Position numbers and translations under genes: made by a program
Notes under the pieces: model-generated
The model's database searches: none
Told to the model about the DNA's origin: nothing
The model's input: the letters and a program-made list of their open reading frames with translations, nothing else
NCBI GenBank assembly: GCA_947184155.2
Contig: CAMXCT020000891.1
Location: forward strand, 596,501 to 660,500
From: Cladocopium goreaui
Lineage: Eukaryota > Sar > Dinophyceae > Suessiales > Symbiodiniaceae
DNA length: 64,000 nucleotides
Reading direction: 5' to 3'
Shown: piece after piece, positions 32,166 to 41,362 of the stretch
Numbering within the stretch: position 1 is the first letter of the stretch
Layout: each line of letters opens with the position of its first letter

Positions 32166-32338
32166 ACATGGGGTAGACCCGCCGGCTGAAGAAACATACT
32201 CACTTGTTTTGGGTAATGCACAAATCAGCCATAAATAGGTGGTAAAGCAGCATTTGGTGAACATCCCAGCACATCCCAGCACAGTTATGAGCCCACATTG
32301 ATCGAATCTTTGCGAATCTGATTCTCAGTCATGACCAA
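32166..32338. other. Intergenic DNA
   Basis: No feature recognised between the candidate gene end and the next MITE. Confidence 0.35.
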
Positions 32339-32430
32339 GATGGATCCATGGTGCTGGTATATATGCTAACATAGAAGGGGGTATATTGATGGGATCCATG
32401 TTACCATATATAGCAGCACCATGGATCCTA
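32339..32430. repeat. MITE family C, copy 4
   Basis: GATGGATCCATGGTGCTGG at left, inverted CAGCACCATGGATCCTA at right; the inner half is in the opposite order to copy 3. Confidence 0.75.
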
Positions 32431-33060
32431 TGATTGATGAAGATGGGTAATTTGTTTTAGATCATAACGACCTCATTGCGACCTCACTGGAATGATGCGT
32501 AGTAGCGGTAACTATCTCAAAAAAACTTATTCCAGCTCAATGAATTTTATATTTTACCCAGAATGAATAGATTGATGTTTCTTCAAACCCTCTTACAGCC
32601 ACCTCCAGAGCCGCTTTTTTATGTTCGAAGCGATCCATCCAGAATTTGGTATTAGAGCGGTCCTCATTGACCCATCCATACCCATACTCATAACATCAGC
32701 AAGATATAAATTGCTTAGAGAGTGGGCACATGCCTATTTCCACAACCGTTGGTGAAGCATTTTAACTGTGGGGAATATATATATATATACAACCCAGCTG
32801 AAAATCCACCATTCTGAATATACAGAGGAATCCAATCCTGTTCCAATCCCTGTGATGGTGTATTTGAATCCCAATGTGAACTGAACTTTTATCCCATTCT
32901 ATCCCCAATTTCATGTCCGCCCCGGTGGGAGTGCAGTTGGGGGTTTGTTACCAGGTGGCTACGAGGACAAGATGACCTTGATGTCCAGTCAAGGAGCGAG
33001 CTCCTCGCAACCGAGAGTGTCAAGGGATCCTTCCAAGCAAGGGGTGTGTATCATACTGTT

Positions 33061-33700
33061 GCTCTGTTTGATCTATCTATCGATCTATCGATCGATCTAT
33101 CTATCTATCTATCGATCTATCGATCTATCGATCGATCTATCTATCCATCTATCTATCTATCTATCTATCTATCTACCTACTGTATCTATCTATCTACTGT
33201 ATCTATCTACTGTATCGGCTGGGGGTGAAAGTAGGACTTTGGAAGATTTAACGGCTACTGTATCTATCTATCTACTGTATCTATCTATCTACTGTATCTA
33301 TCTATCTATCTACTGTATCTATCTATCTACTGTATCTATCTATCTACTGTATCTATCTATCTACTGTATCTATCTATCTATCGATCGATCGATCGATCTA
33401 TCTTTCGATCGATCGATCGATCGATCTATCTATCTATCTATCTATATCTATCTATATCTATCTATATCTATCTATATCTATCTATATCTATCTATATCTA
33501 TCTATCTATCTATATCTATCTATCTATCTATCGATCTATCTATCGATCGATCTATCGATCGATCGATCTATCTATCTATCGATCTATCGATCTATCGATC
33601 GATCTATCTATCCATCTATCTATCTATCTATCTATGTCTATCTATCTATCTATCGATCTATCTATCTATCTATCGATCTATCTATCTATCTATCTATCTA
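33061..33700. repeat. CTAT/GATC microsatellite, about 640 bp
   Basis: Long (CTAT)n with CGAT and CTGT variants, interrupted at about 33216-33255 by a unique segment (CGGCTGGGGGTGAAAGTAGG). A tetranucleotide stays open in all frames in turn, hence the false Ile/Tyr/Leu/Ser-rich protein. Confidence 0.9.
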
Positions 33701-33835
33701 CCAGTAGTACCCGCACAAGGCGGTGGCGGAAGTTTCAAAAATGGAAAACCTATAGGAGAGGTGAGTTGGTGTGACGCAAAAATGGCAGAGCGAACCCACT
33801 GATGGATTGAAAGGTGGTTGAGTGTTTCTCCCTTT
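33700..33835. repeat. Conserved microsatellite-capping block, copy 1
   Basis: Starts CCAGTAGTACCCGCACAAGG right at the end of the (CTAT)n tract, then GGCGGTGGCGGAAGTTTC, AAAATGGAAAACCTATAGG, and CAGAGCGAACCCACTGATGG. Followed by (TCTCTTTC)n. Near-identical copies at 39482 and 39735 are also placed between microsatellites. Confidence 0.75.
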
Positions 33836-34009
33836 CTGTCTCTCTTTCTCTCTTTCTCTCTTTCTCTCTGTGTCTCTCTTTCGCCATCTATCTACAGACC
33901 TACCTTTCTAGCCATCTACCTATTCATGTATCTATCGATCGATTTGTTTATTCACCTATCTATTAAACTGTCTATTTTTCTGTCTATCCAGCCATTCATC
34001 CATCCACTT

Positions 34010-35290
34010 ACTTCCAAATGTGCTTCGCGCCACAACGCCGTACACTTTTTCGACATCTCAACGTCCAAAAGTGCTCCGAGACCGACAGTTTTTAACACTT
34101 TTTACTTCCCTATGTGTCTATCTATGCATCTTTTCATCCGTCAAGTTCTCTCTCCACCTATCCTTCGATCTACCTCTTGACCTGTCGATCAATCTGTCTA
34201 GCCGCCACGTCGACAACAAAACAATGCTGCTAGACTTCTGTTATCTTCTGTTGGCAACATCAAAAACGAAGCAATTCTGCGAGACTTTCTCACTTTTTGC
34301 AGTTGAAAACATCAAAAAACGAAGCAATTCTGCGAGACTTCCTTCAAAAATGGAAAGCTGACTGGTACAGCTGACGGCCTTGTACCAATGCGTTTTGCGA
34401 TTTTTCCATGCCATGTCTCTAAAGTACTGCGCCTGCCACGAAAAAGTTAGTCCAGGTCATACGAAATGCTGCACCTGTCACGAAAAAGCATCTTGGCATA
34501 GCTGATGATTTGATACGCCAAAATGCAACCCCTCTCAGGAAATCAGCTCCTTGAGCTCCGAACATCTCTGCTAAAGATGCCTCTTGTACTGCGCCTGCCA
34601 CGAAAAAATCCATCTGTGCAGATCCTCTTCAAAGCTCCCACGCCTGCCATCGTTTTTGAAAATGCCACAACACCCTCACGTTTTAGTCACTTTTCAGTGG
34701 ATGCACAATGCACCTGCCAACACAAAACGACGTCTGAACGTCCAAAATGTCTCCGAGACCCTCAGTTTTTAACACTTTTGACTTCGAAATGTGCTTCGCG
34801 CCACAACGCCGTGCACTTTTTCGACATCTCAACTTCCAACTTCCAAAAGTGCTCCGAGACCGCCAGTTTTTAACACTTTTTACTTCCAAATGTGCTTCGC
34901 GCCACACCACCGTGCACTTTTTCGTCATCTCAACTTCCAAAACTGCTCCGAACCCCTCAGTTTTTAACACATTTTACTTCCAAATGTGCTTCGCGCCACA
35001 ACGCCGTGCACTTTTTCAACATCTCAACTTCCAAAAGTGCTCGAGACCGCTAGTTTTTAACACTTTTTACTTCCAAATGTGCTTCGCGCCACACCTCCGT
35101 GCACTTTTTCGTCATCTCAACTTCCAAAACTGCTCCGAACCCCTCAGTTTTTAACACATTTTACTTCCAAATGTGCTTCGCGCCACAACGCCGTGCACTT
35201 TTTCAACATCTCAACTTCCAAAAGTGATCCGACGCTGAGGTGCTTTGTACCTTTTCACTTCGAAATCGGCTTTGCGCCACAACGGAGTGC
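34010..35290. repeat. About 93-bp tandem/interspersed array, plus orientation
   Basis: Units of the type ACTTCCAAATGTGCTTCGCG, CCACAACGCCGTGCACTTTT, TCGACATCTCAACTTCCAAA, AGTGCTCCGAGACC, TTTTTAACACTTTT, most regular at 34780-35290. Each holds a small hairpin (CGCC, 5-nt loop, GGCG read on the minus strand). Confidence 0.8.
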
Positions 35291-35487
35291 AACTTTTCAT
35301 CTCTCATCTCCCCAGATGTCTCCGCACCCGCCGCTTTAGCGAGCCTACTTTTCAACCCTCCGGAGCCACAAAACCAGGAAAAAACACAGTGTTTCGGGAC
35401 TTTCCTACCTTTGCGCGCACCTGCATCTTCTTTCTTCTGATCTTTTCTCTTCTGACTCTTCTCCCTGCTGACTGCTTTTTCATCTCT

Positions 35488-35526
35488 CCATATTGTCGGA
35501 AGTTTGACTTCTAAACTTCCTTCGAT
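35488..35526 (+). repeat. Conserved 39-bp terminus, copy 1
   Basis: CCATATTGTCGGAAGTTTGA through CTTCCTTCGAT. Contains the inverted pair GGAAGTTT / AAACTTCC around 7 nt. Sequence shared with other copies stops right after CTTCGAT. Faces the ankyrin gene. Confidence 0.85.
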
Positions 35527-35730
35527 CATTTGATTCTAAAGTTATGATTGATTAATCAATTGTAAAGTTACAACCAAGTTCCATCAACTGATCAACAGAG
35601 TCGAGTCTTGGCCCATGCCAAAACTTGTCTCTGAAACTTTGGTGATGACCATAGATGTTGGACAGTTTGGCCACTGCAAGACCAGTGAGCAGTTTCACTG
35701 TGAAGTAACGAGGAACCCCCAGCAGACCAG

Positions 35731-35757
35731 CTCCTGTGGCTCAAGTTTTTGCCCAAG
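35731..35757 (+). other. Possible tandem relics of the dinoflagellate spliced leader
   Basis: Two adjoining stretches, CTCCTGTGGCTCAAG and TTTTTGCCCAAG, resemble the 3' end of the dinoflagellate spliced leader (ending TTTTGGCTCAAG): 11 of 15 and 10 of 12 matches. They end 16 bp before the preferred ATG at 35774. This is the pattern left when spliced mRNAs are copied back into the genome. Short and imperfect, so chance is possible. Confidence 0.45.
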
Positions 35758-35773
35758 CCTTCAGCGCTGGAGC

Positions 35774-37897
35774 ATGTTGCGCGTGTCTTCAGCCGCGTCG
35801 GGCGCTGAAGTGGCAGTTCTTGATGTCGATAAGTTAGATGCGACAATGCCGGGCATAGGCAGTTCCATTCTTGCGCTGAAAAAGTACCTCTCCCACCAAG
35901 TTGGTTGCTCTAGATTCAGACAAAGAATTCTGAACGGAAATGCTGGTGAGCTTTTTGATGATCAGGAGATATGTGCCCCAGTGGATTTGCAACTTGTGAT
36001 TCTTGATTTTTGGCCATTTGAGGAACATGAAGATGCCAAATTCGTTTCTGCGTGCGAGCAGAATGAACTTGCACAACTTGAGGAGATTCTTCAACGACCA
36101 CAGAACCCGGACGCCAGAGATCGCGACGGCTGGCCAGCGCTACACTTCGCAGCACAGGTGGGCACTGCAAGCTGCATGGAATTGTTGCTAGAGTCTCGTT
36201 GTGATCTTGAAATTAGGGCGACCGAGGATGGCTCAACAGCTTTGCATTGCGCAGTCTTCAATGGCAATCCCAAAGTTGTGAAGTTGCTGTTGGATGCAGG
36301 TGCTGACAGAAACAGCGCACTGCAAGGAGGAAAAACGGCATTGCATCTTGCAATTCAGGGAGGCCACTTGGAAATCGTACAATTGTTGCTAGATGCTGGT
36401 GCTGAAAAGAATGGCTTCAGCCTCAGCCCTCTGATATTGGCAGCTGAGGATGGCAACTTGGAAATGGTCCAATTGTTGCTAGATGCTGGTGCAGATAAGA
36501 ACAGTGCATGCAAAAATGGCTTCACGCCTTTGCACTTGGCAGTTGGGAATGCTCACTTGGAACTATTGCAGATGTTGCTAGATGCTGGTGCAGAGAAGAA
36601 CAGTGCATGCAAAAATGGCTTCACGCCTTTGCACGTGGCAGTTGTGGATGCTCACTTGGAAGTCGTGCGAGTGTTGCTAGATGCTGGTGCAGAGAAGAAC
36701 AGTGCATGCAAAAATGGCTTCACGCCTTTGCACTTGGCAGTTGGGAATGCTCACTTGGAACTAGTGCAGATGTTGCTAGATGCCGGTGCAGAGAAGAACA
36801 GTGCAACCACAGACGGCTCGACGCCTTTGCACTTGGCAGTTGGGAAGGCTCACTTGGAAGTCGCGCGAGTGTTGCTAGATGCTGGTGCAGAGAAGAACAG
36901 TGCATGCAAAAATGGCTTCACGCCTTTGCACGTGGCAGTTGTGGATGCTCACTTGGAAGTCGTGCGAGTGTTGCTAGATGCTGGTGCAGAGAAGAACAGT
37001 GCATGCAAAAATGGCTTCACGCCTTTGCACTTGGCAGTTGGGAATGCTCACTTGGAACTAGTGCAGATGTTGCTAGATGCTGGTGCAGAGAAGAACAGTG
37101 CATGCAAAAATGGCTTCACGCCTTTGCACGTGGCAGTTGTGGATGCTCACTTGGAAGTCGTGCGAGTGTTGCTAGATGCTGGTGCAGAGAAGAACAGTGC
37201 ATGCAAAAATGGCTTCACGCCTTTGCACTTGGCAGTTGGGAATGCTCACTTGGAACTAGTGCAGATGTTGCTAGATGCCGGTGCAGAGAAGAACAGTGCA
37301 ACCACAGACGGCTCGACGCCTTTGCACTTGGCAGTTGGGAAGGCTCACTTGGAAGTCGTGCGAGTGTTGCTAGATGCTGCTGCAGAGAAGAACAGTGCAT
37401 GCAAAAATGGCTTCACGCCTTTGCACTTGGCAGTTGGGAATGCTCACTTGGAACTAGTGCAGATGTTGCTAGATGCTGGTGCAGAGAAGAACAGTGCATG
37501 CAAAAATGGCTTCACGCCTTTGCACATGGCAGTTGGGGATGCTCACTTGGAAGTCGTGCGAGTGTTGCTAGATGCCGGTGCAGAGAAGAACAGTGCATGC
37601 AAAAATGGCTTCACGCCTTTGCACTTGGCAGTTGGGAATGCTCACTTGGACGAATCTCGTTGGTTGCTCTCGTTTGGTGTTATGTCAAACCGGCATCAAG
37701 AGGTGGAAGTGGTCCGTTTGTTGCTCAAATCCGGAGCTGATGCAAACGCCAGGACAGATGCTGGTGAAACAGCTTTGCACTTGGCTATCAAAAGTGGCTG
37801 CCTGAAAATTGTTCGTTTGTTGCTTGCCTCCCGAGTTGACATTAAACTGACCGCCGTTGGTTGCTGCCCCTGGTATAAATTCATTGAGTTTTCATGA
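35774..37897 (+). CDS. Ubiquitin-like domain plus ankyrin-repeat protein, intronless
   Basis: The frame is open from 35615, but the ATG at 35774 is preferred because the protein then starts MLRVSSAASGAEVAVLDVDK, a ubiquitin-like N-terminus (LKKYLSHQ, SRFRQRIL, PVDLQLVILDF) often seen ahead of ankyrin repeats in dinoflagellates. From 35774: about residues 1-85 ubiquitin-like, then a capping repeat, then 17 ankyrin repeats of 33 residues (TPLHLAV ... LLLDAGAEKN). Repeats 5-16 are nearly identical at DNA level and come in three types (ACKNGFTPLHLAVGNAHLE, ACKNGFTPLHVAVVDAHLE, ATTDGSTPLHLAVGKAHLE). Repeat 16 is split by a 19-residue in-frame insertion. Ankyrin repeats bind proteins; the partner is unknown. 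Lack of introns and the leader-like relics suggest an mRNA-derived copy. It is bounded by inverted copies of a 39-bp terminus. Confidence 0.85.
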   Translation: MLRVSSAASGAEVAVLDVDKLDATMPGIGSSILALKKYLSHQVGCSRFRQRILNGNAGELFDDQEICAPVDLQLVILDFWPFEEHEDAKFVSACEQNELAQLEEILQRPQNPDARDRDGWPALHFAAQVGTASCMELLLESRCDLEIRATEDGSTALHCAVFNGNPKVVKLLLDAGADRNSALQGGKTALHLAIQGGHLEIVQLLLDAGAEKNGFSLSPLILAAEDGNLEMVQLLLDAGADKNSACKNGFTPLHLAVGNAHLELLQMLLDAGAEKNSACKNGFTPLHVAVVDAHLEVVRVLLDAGAEKNSACKNGFTPLHLAVGNAHLELVQMLLDAGAEKNSATTDGSTPLHLAVGKAHLEVARVLLDAGAEKNSACKNGFTPLHVAVVDAHLEVVRVLLDAGAEKNSACKNGFTPLHLAVGNAHLELVQMLLDAGAEKNSACKNGFTPLHVAVVDAHLEVVRVLLDAGAEKNSACKNGFTPLHLAVGNAHLELVQMLLDAGAEKNSATTDGSTPLHLAVGKAHLEVVRVLLDAAAEKNSACKNGFTPLHLAVGNAHLELVQMLLDAGAEKNSACKNGFTPLHMAVGDAHLEVVRVLLDAGAEKNSACKNGFTPLHLAVGNAHLDESRWLLSFGVMSNRHQEVEVVRLLLKSGADANARTDAGETALHLAIKSGCLKIVRLLLASRVDIKLTAVGCCPWYKFIEFS
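36502..37650 (+). repeat. 99-bp tandem array inside the ankyrin gene
   Basis: Twelve units coding repeats 5-16, with a higher-order pattern: the three-unit block (types V-L-T) recurs 495 bp later. Because 99 is a multiple of three, the +1 frame is also open (about 36508-37740), a shadow. Homogeneity suggests recent unequal exchange or conversion. Confidence 0.9.
37651..37707 (+). repeat. 57-bp in-frame insertion in ankyrin repeat 16
   Basis: Compared with the other units, CACTTGGA is followed by an extra 57 bp (CGAATCTCGTTGGTTGCTC ... CATCAAGAGGTGGA) before the unit resumes. Adds 19 residues (ESRWLLSFGVMSNRHQEVE) and keeps the frame. Flanked by a short TGGA repeat. Confidence 0.6.
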
Positions 37898-38384
37898 TTT
37901 TGGATGGATTTGGCATTCTGCTAGCCAGGCAGAACTTCATTTTTTTGCGGTTTCTGCTGACTTTGTACATCTTTGTACTATGAATCCCGGAAGCCAATCG
38001 TTGCGCAGCCAGAAAGGAACGCCACCCGAAGGGTTTTGTCACTGAGTCACCCTAAGTGCCAACAAGCCAAGTGTCAGAAAACTAGGAAGAAAACTGGCTT
38101 TTCCATGGCTTTTCCAACATGGTGGCATTTCAAGAAAAGTGATCGTTTCACATTGATTCGGATATAATGAATACACTTATTTCAGAATTTTGGAACTCGA
38201 ACATTCTTTAATTGTGATTTCAGATGTTTCACCCTTGGTCAGAAATTTCAGTATGACTTGTGCTGCTAACAACCGGCCTGAGATCTGAGGAAACAAGTTG
38301 ATGCCATTGGGTGGGGCTGGTACGTTGGCACAGTAAACTATCATGCTCTACTCGTAGCAGTTTTCATGTTCCATCACATTTATC
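37898..38384. other. 3' flank of the ankyrin gene
   Basis: Unique sequence between the stop codon and the inverted terminus. No poly(A) tail or further gene visible. Confidence 0.4.
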
Positions 38385-38423
38385 ATCGAAGGAAGTTTAG
38401 AAGTCAAACTTCCGACAATATGG
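38385..38423 (-). repeat. Conserved 39-bp terminus, copy 2, inverted
   Basis: Exact reverse complement of 35488-35526. With it, it brackets the ankyrin gene as an inverted pair 2.9 kb apart. Confidence 0.85.
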
Positions 38424-38639
38424 ACAGATGAAAAGCAGAGCAGGGAAGAGGCAGAGAGAAGAGAAAGATTAGAAGAAAGAAGAGTAGAAGAGAACGAGTA
38501 AGAAGAAAGAAGATGCAGATGCGAGAAAAGGTAGGAAAGTCGCGAAACACTGTGTTTTTCCAATGATTTGGGGCTCCGGAGGGTCGAAAAGCAGGCTCGC
38601 TAAAGCGGCGGGTGCGGAGCCAGCTGGCCAGATGAGAGA

Positions 38640-39113
38640 TGAAAAAGTGCACGCCGTTGTGGCGCCAAGCACATTTCCAAGTCAAAATGTACAAAACACA
38701 CCAGGTTCGGACCACTTTTGGAAGTTGAGATGTCGAAAAAGTGCACGCAGTTGTGGCGCGAAGCACATTTCCAAGTCAAAATGTACAAAACACACCAGGC
38801 CCGGACCACTTTTGGCAGTTGAGATGTCGAAAAAGTGCACGCAGTTGTGGCGCGAAGCACATTTCGAAGTCAAAATGTTCAAAACACACCATTGTCGGAC
38901 CACTTTTGGAAGTTGAGATGTCAAAAAAGTGCACGCCGTTGTGGCGCGCAGCACATTTCCAAGTCAAAATGTTCAAAACACACCATTGTCGGACCACTTT
39001 GGGAGATTCTGATGTGGAAAAAGTGCACGTCGCTGTCGCGCGAAGCACATTTCTAAGTCAAAAATGTTCAAAACACCAGGGGTTCGGACCACTTTTGGAG
39101 GTTCAGGTGTGGT
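38640..39113 (-). repeat. About 93-bp array, minus orientation
   Basis: Five units read as GTGCACGCAGTTGTGGCGCG, AAGCACATTTCCAAGTCAAA, ATGTACAAAACACACCA, with AAGTTGAGATGTCGAAAAA; the reverse complement of the array at 34010-35290. Confidence 0.85.
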
Positions 39114-39480
39114 TGCGCTTCGCTTCACTACACTACATGACACTACACTACACTACATTCCACTGCACTACACTACATTACATTACACTACACTCCACTA
39201 CACTACAACTACAACTACACAACTACACTCCACTACACTCCACTACACTCCACTACACTAAATTACACTACACTACACTACATTACACTACACTACACTA
39301 CCTTCCACTACACTTCACCACATTACACTACACTCCACTACACTGCAACTGCAACTACAACTACAACTACAACTACACAACTACACTCCACTACACTACA
39401 CTACATTACACTACACTACGCTACCTTCCACTACACTTCACTACATTACACTACACTACACTCCACTACACTAAAAATAC
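39113..39480. repeat. (ACTAC)n minisatellite
   Basis: Pentamer CACTA with CATTA, CTCCA and CAACT variants over 370 bp; larger blocks of about 150 bp recur. Complement of 40232-40815. Confidence 0.9.
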
Positions 39481-39481
39481 T

Positions 39482-39605
39482 ACCAGTAGTACCGCACAAG
39501 GCGGTGGCGGAAGTTTCAAAAATGGAAAACCTATAGGAGAGGTGAGTTGGTGTGACGCAAAAATGGCAGAGCGAACCCACTGATGGATTGAAAGGTGGTT
39601 GAGTG
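39482..39605. repeat. Conserved microsatellite-capping block, copy 2
   Basis: ACCAGTAGTACCGCACAAGG onward, nearly identical to copy 1 through GATTGAAAGGTGGTTGAGTG; here it follows the (ACTAC)n tract and precedes (TCTCTTTC)n. Confidence 0.75.
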
Positions 39606-39734
39606 TTTCTCCCTTTCTGTCTCTCTTTCTCTCTTTCTCTCTGTGTCTCTCTTTCGCCATCTATCTACAGAGCTACCTTTCTAGCCATCTACCTATTCAT
39701 GTATCTATCGATCGATTTGTTTATTCACCTATCT

Positions 39735-39854
39735 ACCAGTAGTACCGCACAAGGCGGTGGCGGAAGTTTCAAAAATAGGAAACTTATAGGAGAGGTTGGT
39801 TGTTGTGAATCAGGGATGGCAGAGCGAAGCCACTGATGGACTGAAAGGTGCTTG
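39735..39854. repeat. Conserved microsatellite-capping block, copy 3
   Basis: More divergent copy: ACCAGTAGTACCGCACAAGG, GAAACTTATAGGAGAGGTTG, GCAGAGCGAAGCCACTGATG. Placed between two CTAT tracts. Confidence 0.7.
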
Positions 39855-39879
39855 ATCTCTCTCACTCTTTCAATCTCTT

Positions 39880-39983
39880 TCTCTGACTATCTACCTACCT
39901 ACCTATCTATTTTCTATGTATCTATCTATCTATCTATCGATCTATCTATCTATCTATCTCTGTCTCTCTTTCATCTAATTACC

Positions 39984-40025
<42 letters not shown>

Positions 40026-40225
40026 CTCCCTCTCTCTCTCTTTCATCTGTCTATCTATCTAGCTGTCTACCTGTCTACCTGTCTATCTATCTATCTATCT
40101 ATCTATCTCTCTATCTGTCTATTTGTCTATCTGTCTATCTGTCTAGCTGTCTATCTGTCTATCTGTCTTTCTGTCTATCTGTCTATCTGTCTATCTGTCT
40201 ATCTGTCTACCTGTCTATCTGTGGT
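39880..40225. repeat. CTAT/CTGT microsatellite
   Basis: Shifts from CTAT to CTGT units toward the right end; includes (TCTC)n stretches. Confidence 0.9.
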
Positions 40226-40231
40226 GCAGTG

Positions 40232-40815
40232 TCATTCAGTGTATTGTAGTGTAGTATAATGTAGTGTAGTGTAGTGGAGTGTAGTGGAATGTAGTGTAGT
40301 GTAGTGTAGTGTAATGTCGTGTAGTGTAGTGTAATTTCGTGTAGTGGAGTTGGTCGTGTAGTCGTAGTTGTACTTGTAGTGTAGTGTAGTGTAATGTAGT
40401 GAAGTGTAGTGGAAGGTAGTGTAGTGTAATGTAGTGTAGTGGAGTGTAGTGTAGTGTAGTGGAGTGTAGTGTAGGGTAATGTAGTGTAGTGTAATTTAGT
40501 GTAGTGGAGTGTAGTGGAGTGTAGTTGTGTAGTTGTAGTGTTGTGGAGCGTAGTGTAGTGTAATGTAGTGTAGTGGAGTGTAGTGTAAAGTGTAATGTAG
40601 TGTAGTGGAGTGTAGTGTAATTTAATGTATTGTAGTGTAGTGGAGCGTAGTGTAGTGTAATGTAGTGTAGTGAAATTTAATGTAGTGGAGTGTAGTGGAG
40701 TGTAGTCTAGTTGTGTAGTTGTAGTTGTAGTGTTGTGGAGTGTAGTGTGGTGTAATGTAGTGTAGTATAGTGGAGTGTGGTGTAATGTAACGTAGTGTAG
40801 TGTAGTGAAGCGAAG
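40232..40815. repeat. (GTAGT)n minisatellite
   Basis: Pentamer TAGTG with TGGAG, TAATG and TTGTAG variants over about 580 bp; inverted partner of 39113-39480. Confidence 0.9.
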
Positions 40816-40849
40816 CGGGGAAGCGACATCTGAACCTCCAAAAGTGGAC

Positions 40850-41110
40850 CGATCCCCTAGTTTTTTGTACATTTTCACTTCGAAATGTGCTTCGCGCCAC
40901 AACGGCGTGCACTTTTTCGACCTCTGAACTTCCAAAAGTGGCGCGAACATGTGGTGTTTTGTACATTTTGAGTTCGAAATGTGCTTCGCGCCACAATGGC
41001 GTGCACTTTTTCGACATCGCAACTTCCAAAAGTGGTCCGAGAATGGTGTGTTTTGTACATTTTGACTTGGAAATGTGCTTCGCGCCACAACGGCGTGCAA
41101 TTTTTCATCG
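40850..41110 (+). repeat. About 93-bp array, plus orientation, third cluster
   Basis: Three units: TTCGAAATGTGCTTCGCGCC, ACAACGGCGTGCACTTTTTC, with TTTTGTACATTTTGA spacers. Confidence 0.8.
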
Positions 41111-41323
41111 CTCCTCTGGCCAGCTGGCTGCGCACCCGTCGCTTTAGCGAGCCTACTTTTCGACCCTCCGGAGCCACAAATCATTGGAAAAACACAGTGT
41201 TTCGCGACTTTCCTACCTTTTCGCGCATCTGTATCTTCTGTCTTCTTACTCTTTCTCTTCTGATCTTCTCTCTGCTAATCTTCCTCTTCTCTTTGCCTCT
41301 GCCCTGCTCTGCTTTTCATCTCT

Positions 41324-41362
41324 CCATATTGTCGGAAGTTTGACTTCTAAACTTCCTTCGAT
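41324..41362 (+). repeat. Conserved 39-bp terminus, copy 3
   Basis: Identical to copy 1; sequence after CTTCGAT is different (joins the segmental duplicate). Confidence 0.85.

Larger units (their letters stand above)
33962..35526. repeat. Segmental duplicate, copy 1
   Basis: From ATTAAACTGTCTATTTTTCT to the conserved terminus ending CTTCGAT. The same order of blocks recurs in direct orientation at 41361-42719 with small indels. Confidence 0.8.
38385..41362. repeat. Large imperfect inverted repeat
   Basis: Left arm 38385-39480 holds: terminus, TCTTC-rich stretch, CTCCGGAGGGTCGAAAAG block, about 93-bp units, then (CACTA)n. Right arm 40232-41362 holds the same in mirror order: (TAGTG)n, 93-bp units, the same block, terminus. 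The spacer holds two capping blocks and CTAT/CTGT microsatellites. Confidence 0.75.

Noticed and set aside
32945..33802. A 285-codon Ile/Tyr/Leu/Ser-rich frame
   Set aside because: It translates the CTAT microsatellite; no real protein signal.
33700..33835. Capping block as a tRNA-derived SINE
   Set aside because: No convincing A and B boxes could be placed by eye.
36508..37740. A 410-codon frame (+1) inside the ankyrin array
   Set aside because: It is the shadow of a 99-bp coding repeat, which stays open in the second frame because 99 is divisible by three; the ankyrin frame has the domain.
38741..41184. Frames of 280 and 325 codons rich in His/Thr/Leu/Tyr
   Set aside because: They run through 93-bp units and CACTA minisatellites; tandem DNA keeps frames open.
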